In this document: positions 30,160 through 40,302 of the stretch, one piece after another
Layout: each line of letters begins with the position of its first letter
How positions within the stretch are numbered: position 1 is the first letter of the stretch
Source: Picocystis sp. L7
Taxonomy: Eukaryota > Chlorophyta > Picocystophyceae > Picocystales > Picocystaceae
Direction: 5' to 3'
Length of the DNA stretch: 64,000 nucleotides
Assembly: GCA_020975725.1 (NCBI GenBank)
Contig: QXJR01000027.1
Coordinates: 124,001-188,000, forward strand
Made by a program: the position numbers and the translations under genes
The notes under the pieces: generated by a model
What the model was told of the DNA's origin: nothing
The model's input: the letters and a program-made list of their open reading frames with translations, nothing else
The model's database searches: none

Positions 30160-30191
30160 CGTTGCAACGGATTACGGTGCCCGTTGCAACG
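30160..30191. promoter_or_regulatory. Two CGTTGCAACG palindromes upstream of the secreted-protein gene
   Basis: Perfect copies at 30160-30169 and 30182-30191, 22 bp start to start (about two helix turns). Both have a G or C neighbour extending to AACGG/CCGTT on one side. The same palindrome forms a cluster of six before the ALYREF gene. Confidence 0.6.
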
Positions 30192-30544
30192 CCATCTGGG
30201 ACGGATCCAGGGTGTCCCTCGTGGAAGACCGAAAGGACCGTCGGTCTCTACTGTCCATAGGCGGTCCAACAGGGAAGGACGGGACGAGCAGGGAGATCTA
30301 CCAGGCATAGATTGGAGGGGCCGAGGTGGAACAGTAGAGAAGAAATAGTAAACAGGTTAAACACCTTCACACAATGGAGGGTTGTGCGGTATTCCTGGGG
30401 GGTTCAGCCACAGTTTGATACCACAATAAATTGCACCATCTGCAAGGACTTGTCCATGGCAAAGTCCCGTAGGAAGGACGAACGCCATGGTTGCTGGATG
30501 GTTCCACACGAAAGGGGCAGCAAGAGCTTCATCCATGATGGAGC
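30192..30544. other. Intergenic between two secreted-protein genes
   Basis: Holds the far 5' flank of the gene above and the 3' flank of the next minus-strand gene. No gene is seen. Confidence 0.45.
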
Positions 30545-31102
30545 CTAGATGTCGATTTCATCCAGGTCATCCATCTCCTCTAAATATTCTTCGGGTGCAG
30601 GCGACTCGATCTCCTCCTCCTCCACCTCAGGAGCAAAGGCAACATCATCCAAATCCCCGAGGTCCACCTCCTCTTCTGCTTCTTCCAACGTCTCGAAAAC
30701 TTGAGCCGTGGCCGAGGGGACCTCTTCCCCTTCGAGCGTTATAGTGGAAGCAATGCACGAGTAGGTGGTCTGTGCCATCAGTTGGCTGTCTTCCCATCCC
30801 AGTTCGAAAGCAGACATGAGGATGCCTTCGTTTACCGGCGGGCACGTCGTTGCAACATCACACATAGCTTCGAAGGAGGCTTCCGACATGGTGTCCATGC
30901 AAGAGATCTTGAAACCCTGAATATCATCCAAGGAACTGGTACGTTGTGCCCATGTGAATGTCACCACTTTCCCACCGAGCGGCTGTGCCTGCAAGTTAAT
31001 GGGTGCTGGAACCCCAAGAGACAGGAATGCGGTGGCTTGTCCTGCCATCCATGCCGCGACGGCCACTGTGATTGCTTTGCTGCTCCAGCTGCGGTTTGCC
31101 AT
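30545..31102 (-). CDS. Secreted FN3-like protein with acidic tail
   Basis: 185 residues from the ATG at 31102. A signal peptide covers about 1-26 (ITVAVAAWMAGQATAFLS). Residues about 30-135 have the look of one fibronectin type III-like beta-sandwich: PAPINLQAQPLGGKVVTFTW, then GFKISCMDT, TYSCIASTITLEGEEVPSA. Five cysteines are present. The last 45 residues are nearly all acidic (LEEAEEEVDLGDLDDVAF, EEYLEEMDDLDEIDI). The same plan, signal peptide plus small domain plus acidic end, is seen in the gene next to it. Function unknown; cell-surface or secretory-pathway location inferred. The FN3 call rests on pattern only. Confidence 0.68.
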   Translation of the reverse strand: MANRSWSSKAITVAVAAWMAGQATAFLSLGVPAPINLQAQPLGGKVVTFTWAQRTSSLDDIQGFKISCMDTMSEASFEAMCDVATTCPPVNEGILMSAFELGWEDSQLMAQTTYSCIASTITLEGEEVPSATAQVFETLEEAEEEVDLGDLDDVAFAPEVEEEEIESPAPEEYLEEMDDLDEIDI

Positions 31103-32549
31103 GGTCACGGATCGACTTTGGATGGATTCGGTGTGCACTTGGCGTCGGCAGGTGGCGTTGGTCTCAGCTGTCGGCTGTGTTCTGTCACCATGGTGGTCCT
31201 CCACTTCCTTATAAGCATCTTCCCCCAGCTACAGCCGTCGACAGGATCGAAGCCTTCCCTCTCAGAAGACGCACGAACCACTCCATTCAAACCTCGTCGA
31301 CGTTCCCGAGGCTGCACGGCCGTAGCACCCATCGTACGGCGGGGATGCTGCCCCGGAGAACACGGACGGACCCGATCGAAAGGCGGGGATCGATCCCCAT
31401 CCTACGGTGCAGATCGGGGGGGCGGAGTCTCCGAGACGCCCCCGACCGTCGGATGAGAGAGAGGCCGTGGCTCGGCGATGGGAAACGGCGCACGCGACGG
31501 CGCACCTCGCACGCCATGGCTCGCACAGGCGTGGTCCACTGCCCTGCATGAGAAAAGGAAGCGTCGTCGAAAGCCATGGAAACCGATGGCGCGACACCTG
31601 GTCACGTCGGAACGAGTCCTTCGTATCAAGACACAATCGTGGCTTGCCACCGTACTCCCATCCTTGCACGCCGGACAATGGAGGCGAAGCTGTTCGTCGA
31701 CTGCTGCGTCCTGAAGCCTGGATGGTGAGCTAGGATGGTGGTCGAGATCACACCTGTGCGAACCAACGAACCAACCAGTGCTTCGAAAGCTTGGAAGATA
31801 ACTTCCGGAGCACTGGAAGCTGGTCTGCGAGCCATCGACTCCAATGCAACTCGAGGCAAGCAGCCGCATTGTGGAAGAGTGTGCAGCGGGCAGTGGCAGC
31901 GCAGCCCGGAAAACTCCGCAGATTTCCCTGTGCAATCGAGTGCACTATTCCTCCTTTGCTTGCCCGTGCAGGCAAGTGCTCCATGCGCATTGTGGAAAGG
32001 CTGCAAAGCTGCTGCAAGAAAAAGAACAGGGCCAAGTCCGTTGGATCACTACAAGGACTGCGAACAAGTCGCAAAGGTGGAATTCGGTACACTTCCACTT
32101 GGACTCACCGGTCGATCCTTCTCTTCCACGGCCTGTCCTTTCCACCTCGCCACTGCCTTGCTTTCACTTTCCATCCCACGTCTTCCATCGGTGGTTGAAC
32201 CTGCGGGTTCGTCCGTCTTCACCTTCTGCTCGCACGTGGGAGGGAATCCACCCGATTGCCAATCGTGTGGTGCAGAATCGTCCATTCACCTGGGGCAGCA
32301 CAACCCGGGGGGCCACGTGATACCCTACCAGGACGTTTTCGACACCTCAGTCCGACGAACGTCGCATTCGTTTGGAGGCAAGCGCGCACGTTTTGAGGCC
32401 GTCGCGCGCACCCGGACGCCTTTTCGGATACCCATTGGGACGTACAAGAGGCTCGTGAAGAGTGCAGACGCAGCCCGACGCAGGTCGCGCTGCAAAAGGC
32501 ACCCCTTCGCTTCGGTTTGGTGGAACAGGGAACACCGCAGTAGAACGAG
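31103..32549. other. 1.45-kb intergenic region
   Basis: Divergent flank between the FN3-like gene and the channel gene. The long + strand frame at 31735-32595 has Ser/Arg/Cys-rich content with no domain and runs into the channel start in another frame, so it is taken as non-coding. Confidence 0.45.
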
Positions 32550-34364
32550 ATGGGACTGCAAAAGGCGATTCGTGGGTTGGCGAATGTCGCAGTGATGCTT
32601 CAGCAGAGGACCATCGTGGCCACCACCGTGGAGGAGTTCGATTCGTGCAGGCATCAAAGGCCACCAACCAAATTCTCGTGGGACACGCCCTCCAGCATCC
32701 CTGTCTTGTCCTATGCCATTCATCCACGCTGTGTGTTCAATCAAGTCTGGGCCGTGCTGGTGATGCTGTTGGTCATCTTCTATGTAGGGCTGATCCTTCC
32801 CATCACGCTTACATTTCAAAGAACCCTCAACCTCGACAGCTGGATGGGTTTCTCCGACTACGGATTAGGAGTCATCTTTCTCCTGGATTTCCTGCTGAAG
32901 TTTCGATTGGCGTATGTTCTGGACTGGAGGGGCGACACTGTTCCAGACAGGGATGGGAGGAACATTGCAAGGAGATACGTCCTCTCGCTGGGCTTTGTGG
33001 TAGACCTACTCTGCACGATCCCATCCGTAGCAACCATTCTCGTCATGGCTATTGACAAGGGGGAGGATGCTCCTCTCCTCGTTAGCTTGAAGCTTCTCTG
33101 GTTCCTTCGGATTTGCGAATTCTGGGTAGAACTCCTGTTTGATGAAGAGTTCTCGTTCAAGTATGGGGTCGTAGCGGGTCAATACATCAGGTCGATCACC
33201 CATATTCTGTACATCTTTGCAGCCTTGGTAAACTTTGGGGCATGCCTGCTTTTGTACGTTGCATTCTACTGGGAAGATACCGACCTCAGTTGGCTGGCCA
33301 ACGTCAATTCAGCAGACCTAACGGGAGCTCCGGGGCTTGCCCAGTATCTGGCGGCAGTTTACTTCTCCGTGATCACCGTGACCACCACAGGGTAAGTCCA
33401 AAATTTGTTTTGTCTGCAACGCAAGAAATTCTTGAAGTGAGCCTGTACTGACGAATCTGCAACGCATTGCAGGTATGGGGATGTCTCTGCCAACTCGGAA
33501 TGCGAGCAAGTGGCTTGCATCATTGTGGCTTTCTTTGGAACCCTCCTATTCGGATACATCACTGCCACACTTTCCGTGGTGATAAACTCGGAGACTGTTG
33601 CGCGTCGTAAAAAGCAGGAACTTGTACACAAGCTTGAGAATGTGTCTCAATGGACGAAGCTGTGTAGTGCATCAGAGTCCACCAAAGCAGAGGTGAAGAG
33701 GTGCATCAAGGAAGACCTTGCCTACAAGCACCATGCGAGTGATTACTACCTCACTTGTTGCCTTTTCCCGGATCTACCGGTACGACTTCAAGAGCAGCTT
33801 GCTCAAGAGCTCCTATGCCCCTTGGTTCACCATCTTCTTCCAGGTTTAGACAAGCTTGTTGCATTCAAGTTGTCCTCCCGTCTGAAACCCATGCTAGTCC
33901 GAAGGGGAACTTACATTTATGAAGGAGGGGATCCATTGGGCAACGTGTATTTCATTGCTTCTGGAAGTGTCGAACTGATAGATGATGGAGGACGTGTCTC
34001 GAAAAGGGTCTCAGGTCCATGTATAGCTGGGATACTTGAACTCTACTCTGCTTTTGCAACTGTGAAGCACACGAAAAAGCTGCACAAAGCGGTGTACACA
34101 CTCAGCTGCTTGGCGTTCGACGAACTGCAGATTTGGTCGCTAGATATTAGAAAACTTTCACGGCTACTTGAAATATTCCCAAGCTTGTCAGATGTGTTTC
34201 GCCGCGCGGCAGAAAAGATGTTGCGGGTGGAGCCAGGCCTGTGGGTGGCTGTCATGGCTGAGCAACCAGGGTCAACAGCAGCTGCCGTCCCTCGAAAGCT
34301 GGGCAAGCAGGACCAGGTGGAGATGAAGCGATCCTACAGTTCGTGGGGAGAAAGTTTGCAATGA
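32550..34364 (+). CDS. Six-span K+ channel with C-terminal CNBD-like domain
   Basis: 577-residue channel of the EAG/AKT/HCN superfamily. Exons are 32550-33391 and 33473-34364; the 81-bp intron cuts the selectivity filter TTTGYGD inside its first Gly codon. Spans: S1 VWAVLVMLLVIFYVGLIL, S2 YGLGVIFLLDFLLKF, S3 YVLSLGFVVDLLCTIPS, S4 LLVSLKLLWFLRICEFWV, S5 ILYIFAALVNFGACLLLY, pore YLAAVYFSVITVTTTGYGD, S6 CIIVAFFGTLLFGYITATL. The filter predicts K+ selectivity. S4 has only one Lys and one Arg in place of an Arg every third residue, so voltage sensing is doubtful. The C-linker and CNBD follow (RRGTYIYEGGDPLGNVYFIA), but the phosphate cassette reads CIAGILELYSAFATVKH without the usual Arg, so cyclic-nucleotide binding is doubtful too. 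Confidence 0.9.
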
Positions 34365-34397
34365 CAGAGGGAGTCGATTCACAGCATTTATGTTCGA

Positions 34398-34403
34398 AAT
34401 AAA
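34398..34403 (+). terminator. Poly(A) signal of the channel gene
   Basis: AATAAA 34 bp after the channel stop. Confidence 0.5.
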
Positions 34404-34478
34404 TAACATGTTATTGGACACGCATGACAAATATACCGTGCGACGGTGCGCAAGATTGGGAACTGAACCTAAACTCCT

Positions 34479-35252
34479 CTAGTTTTCATCCTCATTGCTC
34501 TCCTTTCCGGAAACAATGGCCTCGATGGCATCCTCCTTGTCCATGGATGCCTGCTCTGCAGCTACGTCTGCTTCCTCAGCAGCCTCGGCCGCTGCCTCTG
34601 CAGCATCTTGTGACAGTTCTTGTGCTTCTACAGCGGCCTCCTCTGCTTCAGCGGCTGCTTCCAGGACGCCTTCCTTATCTCCCCTCTGTGCAGCATTGGC
34701 TGCTTCCTTGGCAGACATGGCCGCGTCTTCAGCAGCGAATGCAGCTTCTTCTGCTTCTGAGGCTGCTTCTTCAGACAGCGATGCAGATTTCTCAGCATCG
34801 GTAGGGTTTTCAGAGTTTTCCGAGTGTTCAACTGCTTCTTCCACCGATTCGAAGGCGCCTGCAGCCGCGTCCGTTGCTGCTTCCGTGGCGGCCTGGGAGG
34901 CTTCCGCGGAGAGCATCACAGCTTCTTCTGCCTTGTAGACTGCATCGTTGGCAGCGTCCATGGCTTCCTTGGGCGTGCCATGTTCGGCCGAGTCCACCGC
35001 CTTCTCGGTGGCCTTGACGGCTTCTTCTGCGGCTTCGGACGCTTCCCTCGACTTCTCTTCGGAGTTGAAGGCCTTTTCTTCGGCCGAGAACTCCTGAGTC
35101 TCGGTGGCGGTGGCGTCTTCCACTGCATACACCTTCTCGGCGATCGTGTCCTCGTCCAGGAGCAGCCTGGCGCGTGCGGGGCCGGCCAGCAGGGCCACCA
35201 GCACAAGCACCAGGGCCAGCACGCTCCATGCACGCGTGGAAGGTCGCGCCAT
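34479..35252 (-). CDS. Secreted Ala/Glu-rich helical protein
   Basis: 257 residues from the ATG at 35252. Signal peptide about 1-30 with core VLALVLVLVALLAGPARA. The rest is a low-complexity acidic alanine-rich helix built of imperfect AAEEAVEAAEE-like heptad/11-mer runs, ending KESNEDEN. Such sequence recalls LEA-type or apolipoprotein-like helices and may bind membranes or protect proteins on drying, but composition alone cannot prove a family. It is the third secreted, acid-rich protein within 6 kb. The frame is open upstream into non-coding flank; the ATG before the signal peptide is the natural start. It converges with the channel gene. Confidence 0.75.
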   Translation of the reverse strand: MARPSTRAWSVLALVLVLVALLAGPARARLLLDEDTIAEKVYAVEDATATETQEFSAEEKAFNSEEKSREASEAAEEAVKATEKAVDSAEHGTPKEAMDAANDAVYKAEEAVMLSAEASQAATEAATDAAAGAFESVEEAVEHSENSENPTDAEKSASLSEEAASEAEEAAFAAEDAAMSAKEAANAAQRGDKEGVLEAAAEAEEAAVEAQELSQDAAEAAAEAAEEADVAAEQASMDKEDAIEAIVSGKESNEDEN

Positions 35253-36482
35253 CGTCGCAGGCGTCGTTCGAAGTGCTTCTCGAGGCGTGTGCACGCGCAG
35301 CCGCGTGGGCTTCGCGCTCGGATCGATTCTGAAGGAATCCCAGACGTGCGGGTCGTGTCGACCGAGACTGGACCGATGCCCGTCGAGGAAGGGAGGGACG
35401 GCGAGGGGCGTCCTCGGCGGGATTTGGCGGACCCCGCGGCCCGGGACGGCCCGGGGTCCTCGGTGATCGGGGAGGAGGGGCGAGGAGGGACCGGCGGAGG
35501 AAAGCAAAATGCGGGGACGAAGTGCGTGTGCCGACGAGGACGGTGCCCGTCCTCGAACGCTCCAGGCTCCGAGACCGCCCCTCTTCGGTCCAATCCCCGA
35601 TCGAAACGGGTCGGTGAGATCACGATCGTTCGAGGACCGACCCCGGGACGTCTCCAGGGTCGGCTGGTGTCTTCCCCTCCTCCTGCTGACTTGGAACCTG
35701 GTGGAGAGACAGGGTGGACAGGAGAGACAGCTGGCAGTGCCGGAAGGGTGGACAGCCTGGCACCCAACCGGACACCCCTCGTGCACGTGGAGGTTGGATG
35801 TGGTTGGGGGACCACGGAGGCAACAGGTCAAGAGACCTTGGCCACGGTCGAAGGACAGCAATATGGGTGCCGGTGCTGGAGCGAGAACCCCCATCCAGCA
35901 ACAGAAAGCGCACACACGATGGCCGGAAACCACCTCACATGGCAGCAGAGTGCAGTGATTTTCGGAAAAGCCCGCCAGAAACCTACGTAGAGATGAATCG
36001 ATGCGATGGCGAGGAAGCAACTTCGAGAAATGGTGGGTAGCTGGCAACAAACTTGGTTCAGGGGCAGGCATGAACGTGTCGGGAGTTCAGCCAAGCATGC
36101 CGACTACGTTGGTGTGGCTGCTGGTGGACTGTGGATCCGCAAATCACGGAAACGGCATCGTGTTAGGTATCCATGGGAATGATGGTCAGAAACCGTATTA
36201 AATCTTCCCAAGCGACACATCCCCTCCACCGATAGGAAGGTGTTCCCAGCCTTTTCATCTGCCCACATGCAAACGGTCAACGCCAAACCCATCCCATTTT
36301 ACTACCCTTTCAGCAAAGTTTCTGTCAAGTTCGCACGCTTTCGGACGGCCATTGCAGGGCGAGGGTCAAGAACCACGGCGGTCCTCCCCCCCTCCTGGCA
36401 GATTTATCTTGTTGATACGGTGCACTGCTGCCGTGGAAAAGCTCTTGCCCACTTCCCCACCACGTCTTCTGCGCGAGTTTCC
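35253..36482. other. 1.2-kb intergenic region
   Basis: Flank between two minus-strand genes. No supported gene. Frames on the + strand in this stretch are antisense to the Ala/Glu-rich gene or lack domains. Confidence 0.45.
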
Positions 36483-37002
36483 TCAAAAGTCAAGCAGTAG
36501 TTGAGGCAAGATTCTCTCTATGTGCGACAGATCAAGGGACTCGTCTCCTTCGGCTTTGGCTAATAAGACGCAGCGGTTCACAGCCTCCTCTACAAACAAC
36601 TCCATGTAGGCCGCGGCTGCTTTCATGGCCTCGGGAGTCGCTGCACGTACCACGTGGCACGTCAGTCGTAATGCCTCGAATGTTGTCGTTCCTTCTTCAT
36701 CAGCGCTTCGATATGTCGTTGTTGCACACCTTTGGTTTTCTCTGCCTGAGCTTGGACACCAGGAAGTCCTTCCTGCTCCGATGCTGGACCTCGGTCAGCT
36801 CCGAAACTTGCTTTTGCCACCAGCGCTTGGTTCGGTTGTCAGGCTCACCTGCTCGATCGTCTTCCCACACCTGTTGGAAATACGCGTAGAGCAGTGCCTA
36901 TCCGAAAGCATGGCAAGTCAGTATTCATCGCATGCGACCACCTTCTTCCTCTCCCAAACGCACCGGTGGCATGCCTTCTGCTGCTTGGGAGCTCGTTTCC
37001 AT
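36483..37002 (-). CDS. MHF2: MHF2 / CENP-X histone-fold protein (three exons)
   Basis: Small histone-fold protein that pairs with MHF1/CENP-S, binds FANCM at stalled forks and joins the CENP-T-W-S-X complex at kinetochores. Exons on the minus strand: 37002-36964, 36897-36849 and 36640-36483, with introns of 66 bp (GTGCGT..GATAG) and 208 bp (GTGAGC..GTGCAG). Phases 0 and 1 agree at both joins. The product is 81 residues, the length of human CENP-X. It reads ALLYAYFQQVWEDDRA, then TPEAMKAAAAYMELFVEEAV, then LSHIERILPQLLLDF. The last block is nearly invariant in the family. An in-frame ATG at 37167 would add 55 basic residues; the shorter start fits the family better. Confidence 0.87.
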
Positions 37003-37565
37003 GGCGCCGCGTCTTCCTTCTGTCCCTTCCGCCTCGACCCTTCGACGGTCGCGGTCGCCGATGTTTCTTCGACGTTCCCGTTCCGCCGCTTCTCTCGACG
37101 CGGCGCTTCCCGCCAGCTCGAAAAACGGTTCCGACACTTGTTCTCCGACACCGGTTTTTATGGGCATTCCACATCCTTGGAAACCTGCACATGATCCTTC
37201 CTTCTCAGGAAAGAGGCCACCAGTGGATGGAACACAAGGGAGGAAGCGAGGGGAGCTGATGCTGGCAATGCAGTACAAGTGTATATACATGAGAACAACC
37301 GCGTGAAGGTGTGCCTGATGCACACCAGAAGCGGATGTACAAACGGGAACAAGGCCTCGACCGCCCCATCCAGGGACATGCAGATCCGTGCGACACCTCT
37401 CTGGGGGTACGCTGGTATGGTCAAAGTTGCCTGCGTCGGTCTCCTCCGATTTTACCTCCTGGCACAAACAGAAGGATGGCGGTCCCAATCGTCCGGTTGT
37501 CTCCAACCCGGGATGTTCCCAAACCAGGACAAGGCACGTGGCTACCTCGAGGAAGAAGGCTCTCG
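37003..37565. other. Intergenic, MHF2 to 2OG oxygenase
   Basis: No other gene is seen. It contains the alternative in-frame N-terminal extension of MHF2 (to 37167). Confidence 0.45.
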
Positions 37566-38552
37566 TCAGGCAGCTTTCAGACGAATGGCTTCCAATTCTT
37601 CCTGCACGAACTCTCCCGCGTAGATGGGCGGGTACTTTTCCAGGGCTTCTGGGGTGTTGAACTTGCCGAGTGGTTGGAGCACTTGATCGGACGCAATGTG
37701 TCCAAACACGGTGCTGGAGACCCTCCAGAGGCTCTTGCCTTGCATTTTCCTATCTTCCATCACTTTGAGGGTTTCTTCCGTGACCCTCACCTCGTGTGCA
37801 CCCGCTTGCACGTAACCTCCGGTGAGCCATTCCATCTGCTTTCCTGCTTGCAGCAGGAGGCATCCTTCTGGCACCTGCACATCCATGGGCGTGCCGTCGC
37901 GCAGCCAGATGCGCAATCCTGGGTACCTGGACTTGCCGTGGATGGTGAGGAAGTTGAGATCGTAGTGTTTACCAGCAAACACTTCGTCCAGCCTTCCATG
38001 TTGTTCCAAATCACAACCTGTGGGTGCCAGCAGGTGGGGTCCCCAACGCATGCGTTGGACAAAGGCATCTTCTTCCAATCCGAATCCCACCGCAGCAGCG
38101 CGCGACACGCATTCCACGCTCCTGAGCATGGCGTTTCCCCACACGTCCATCACACGAGGCCATTCCGGCATGCCTTTCGGCACCACAGGAGCGGCGTTGA
38201 GCTCGGCGAAGCGCGTGTGCGACGGACGTGGACCGATGCGCCACATGAACCTCCACTTGGGATCCGCTTCGGCGCGACCGCGAGCCACTTCCACGTGATC
38301 TGGCGTGGCGCCCACTTGGTAATGGATCGCTGGACGTGCGTCTGCGAGCTTCTCCTCGCGACTTCGGCCGAAATAGCGCTCCATGGCGTCCAGGAAGTGC
38401 GCGTTGTCCGAGGCGTCGCACCGCGGATCGCGCACCACCAAGGCACCGGCGACGTGCAGCGCCTCGGACACCGCCTCGCACAGCTCCAGGCACGCCTCCG
38501 GATCCCCTCCTTCCAGCAGCGGCGCCAGCGAACGCGGTCGAAGCGCGTCCAT
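37566..38552 (-). CDS. 2-oxoglutarate/Fe(II)-dependent oxygenase, IPNS-like
   Basis: 328 residues from the ATG at 38552. A double-stranded beta-helix oxygenase of the isopenicillin N synthase-like class, which uses Fe(II) and usually 2-oxoglutarate. Iron ligands: His196 and Asp198 in GKHYDLNFLTIHG, His253 in AGAHEVRVT; Arg256 and Thr258 take the place of the usual R-x-S that holds the 2-oxoglutarate carboxylate. The core strand LRIWLRDGTPMDVQVPEGC and the LLLQAGKQMEWLTGG turn fit the family. The N-terminal helix region (ALVVRDPRC...FLDAMERYFGRSREEKL) matches the conserved DIOX_N layout. The substrate is unknown; algal and plant relatives are mostly unstudied. Confidence 0.85.
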   Translation of the reverse strand: MDALRPRSLAPLLEGGDPEACLELCEAVSEALHVAGALVVRDPRCDASDNAHFLDAMERYFGRSREEKLADARPAIHYQVGATPDHVEVARGRAEADPKWRFMWRIGPRPSHTRFAELNAAPVVPKGMPEWPRVMDVWGNAMLRSVECVSRAAAVGFGLEEDAFVQRMRWGPHLLAPTGCDLEQHGRLDEVFAGKHYDLNFLTIHGKSRYPGLRIWLRDGTPMDVQVPEGCLLLQAGKQMEWLTGGYVQAGAHEVRVTEETLKVMEDRKMQGKSLWRVSSTVFGHIASDQVLQPLGKFNTPEALEKYPPIYAGEFVQEELEAIRLKAA

Positions 38553-38862
38553 GCCGCGCCTCGTGCCGACGCGATGGTGCGGAATGGACGCATTTCGAGC
38601 GTAGATGCACCAGATGGAGGTTCAGAAACAGAGACAAGTGGACAGGACCATGGTGCCATGCACGGGATGGGATCCATGGCCAAGGCGTGCTGGACCGGGG
38701 GGAGATGAGCGCAGGAAGGATGCAAGGGTGCACGGTGTGGGACACCCACCCATGGATCGTGCGACGACACGAAGAGGACGGCAGGGATCGACGCAGGGGA
38801 CGGACAAATGGATGCAGCCGTGGTTGAAACACGGAGAACCGAATGGCCCGACGAGCGAACCC

Positions 38863-40302
38863 TCAGTCGTCGGTGCCAAAGTAACGGTCCCCAAACTCCC
38901 CACAACCGGGCACGACGCAAAAGTCCTCGCGCACCCGCTCGTCGATCTCCGACGTCAACACCTTGAGCTGCGGGAACCTCTTGCAGACCTTGTGGATGCC
39001 TTCCGGCGTGGCAATCAACGAAAGGAACAAAATTTTCTCCTGGGGGACCCCCTTGCTCAGCACGATCTCCACCGCCCTGGTGGCGGAGTTGCCCGTGGCC
39101 AAGACGGGGTCCATCATCAACACGTACCTCTTGGAAATGTCCTTGGGCAGCTTCTCGTAGATCACGTCCTTGCAGTGGTCACCGTGCCTCTGGATGAGGA
39201 TCTTGCCGATCTTGATGCTCTTGCAGCATGCCCGCAGCGCCGTTTCCATGGCTTCCCCGCTACGCACGACGCTGACCCCGCATATGTTTTTGCAGAACTC
39301 CACCCCCAGGTAGTTCTCACCCGTCGGCGTCTTGACCATCTTCTCCGTGAACGGCAGGTGTCCGAGCCCAGCCTCCACCACGAGCCGATTGAGCCGGTCG
39401 GCGTAGAAGACGAAGTCATGCTTGGCCGTGGCCTTGTCTCGGATGTAGGTGTGCATGCCTCTGATCTGATAATTGGACGGGACGACGATGAGGTTGGGGT
39501 AGATCCTCCTCAGGTCGTGCTGTCCGAGCTTGGTCCGTATGTGTTGCACGATGAGATCGATGGCCACGACGTTGTCACCCCTGGCCCATGGGATGATGAC
39601 GTCCGCGTATTTCTTGGTGGGCAACACGAACATGTCAAACATGGGTTTCACGAATTGGGTGTATTGGGCGATGACCCCTCCCACGTCCCTTCCGCGCTCC
39701 GCGGTGTCCCTTTGGATCCTCCTGGCCAATCGCACGTCGTCGTCGGTGTCCACGAAGACTTTCATGTTGAGCATCTCACGCACTTCCTCGTTGTGTAGGA
39801 TGAGGATGCCTTCCAGGATGACCACGTCGGCACGATTGCACATGTGCACCTCGTCCGACCTCTGATGGGTCTTGAAGTCGTAGATGGGAATGGGCACGCT
39901 CTTCCCTCGCTTGAGCTCGCGCACGGTTTCCAGGAGCGCCTCGTCGTCGAAGGCGTTGGGATGGTCGAAGTTGTATCGCTTCACGTCGCGCATCTCCTCT
40001 TGGGTGAGTCCGCGGTAGAACGAGTCCTGCGAGATCAGGGCCACACGCTGGTCCTTGAGCCGCTGGATGATCTGGTCGCACACCGTGGTCTTGCCAGACG
40101 CCGTCCCGCCAGCCACGCCGATCAGGAACGGTTCGTTGCGCACCGCCATGCCGTCGGCGCACCATTCCCTCCCTTCGTCTCGGACGTGCCGGGTGGAAAG
40201 GCGCTCCAGCAGCTCGCTGGCGCTCTCTGGCGTCGTTCCTGGCGGGATGAAGGGAGATCCGGACGAAGACAACGTCGCAGCCGCGTCCATCGCGTGCGCC
40301 AT
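38863..40302 (-). CDS. UKL: Uridine kinase / uracil phosphoribosyltransferase-like fusion
   Basis: Bifunctional pyrimidine salvage protein of 479 residues from the ATG at 40302. The kinase domain (about 55-265) phosphorylates uridine and cytidine: P-loop GVAGGTASGKTTV, then LISQDSFYRGLT, NFDHPNAFDDE, VVILEGILILHNEEV, FVDTDDDVRLARRI. The UPRT-like domain (about 275-479) has RGMHTYIRDKATAKHDFVFY, the PRPP-binding MDPVLATGNSATRAV and the C-terminal VVPGCGEFGDRYFGTDD. This order is that of plant UKL proteins and human UCKL1. Whether the UPRT half is active is debated in plants; the PRPP loop looks intact here. Cytosolic or plastid: no clear targeting peptide. Confidence 0.94.
   Translation of the reverse strand: MAHAMDAAATLSSSGSPFIPPGTTPESASELLERLSTRHVRDEGREWCADGMAVRNEPFLIGVAGGTASGKTTVCDQIIQRLKDQRVALISQDSFYRGLTQEEMRDVKRYNFDHPNAFDDEALLETVRELKRGKSVPIPIYDFKTHQRSDEVHMCNRADVVILEGILILHNEEVREMLNMKVFVDTDDDVRLARRIQRDTAERGRDVGGVIAQYTQFVKPMFDMFVLPTKKYADVIIPWARGDNVVAIDLIVQHIRTKLGQHDLRRIYPNLIVVPSNYQIRGMHTYIRDKATAKHDFVFYADRLNRLVVEAGLGHLPFTEKMVKTPTGENYLGVEFCKNICGVSVVRSGEAMETALRACCKSIKIGKILIQRHGDHCKDVIYEKLPKDISKRYVLMMDPVLATGNSATRAVEIVLSKGVPQEKILFLSLIATPEGIHKVCKRFPQLKVLTSEIDERVREDFCVVPGCGEFGDRYFGTDD

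Noticed and set aside
31735-32595. 286-residue + strand frame before the channel
   Set aside because: No domain, and it overlaps the start of the channel gene in a different frame.
34824-35990. 388-residue + strand frame
   Set aside because: Antisense of the Ala/Glu-rich secreted protein; the Phe/Gly/Arg-rich product is the mirror of GAA/GCC codons.
36690-36897. Extension of MHF2 exon 2 through a Trp/Lys-rich frame (NRTKRWWQKQVSELTEV...)
   Set aside because: It looks coding, but the GTGAGC donor at 36848 gives the right phase and the human-size protein, while the extension shifts the last exon out of frame.
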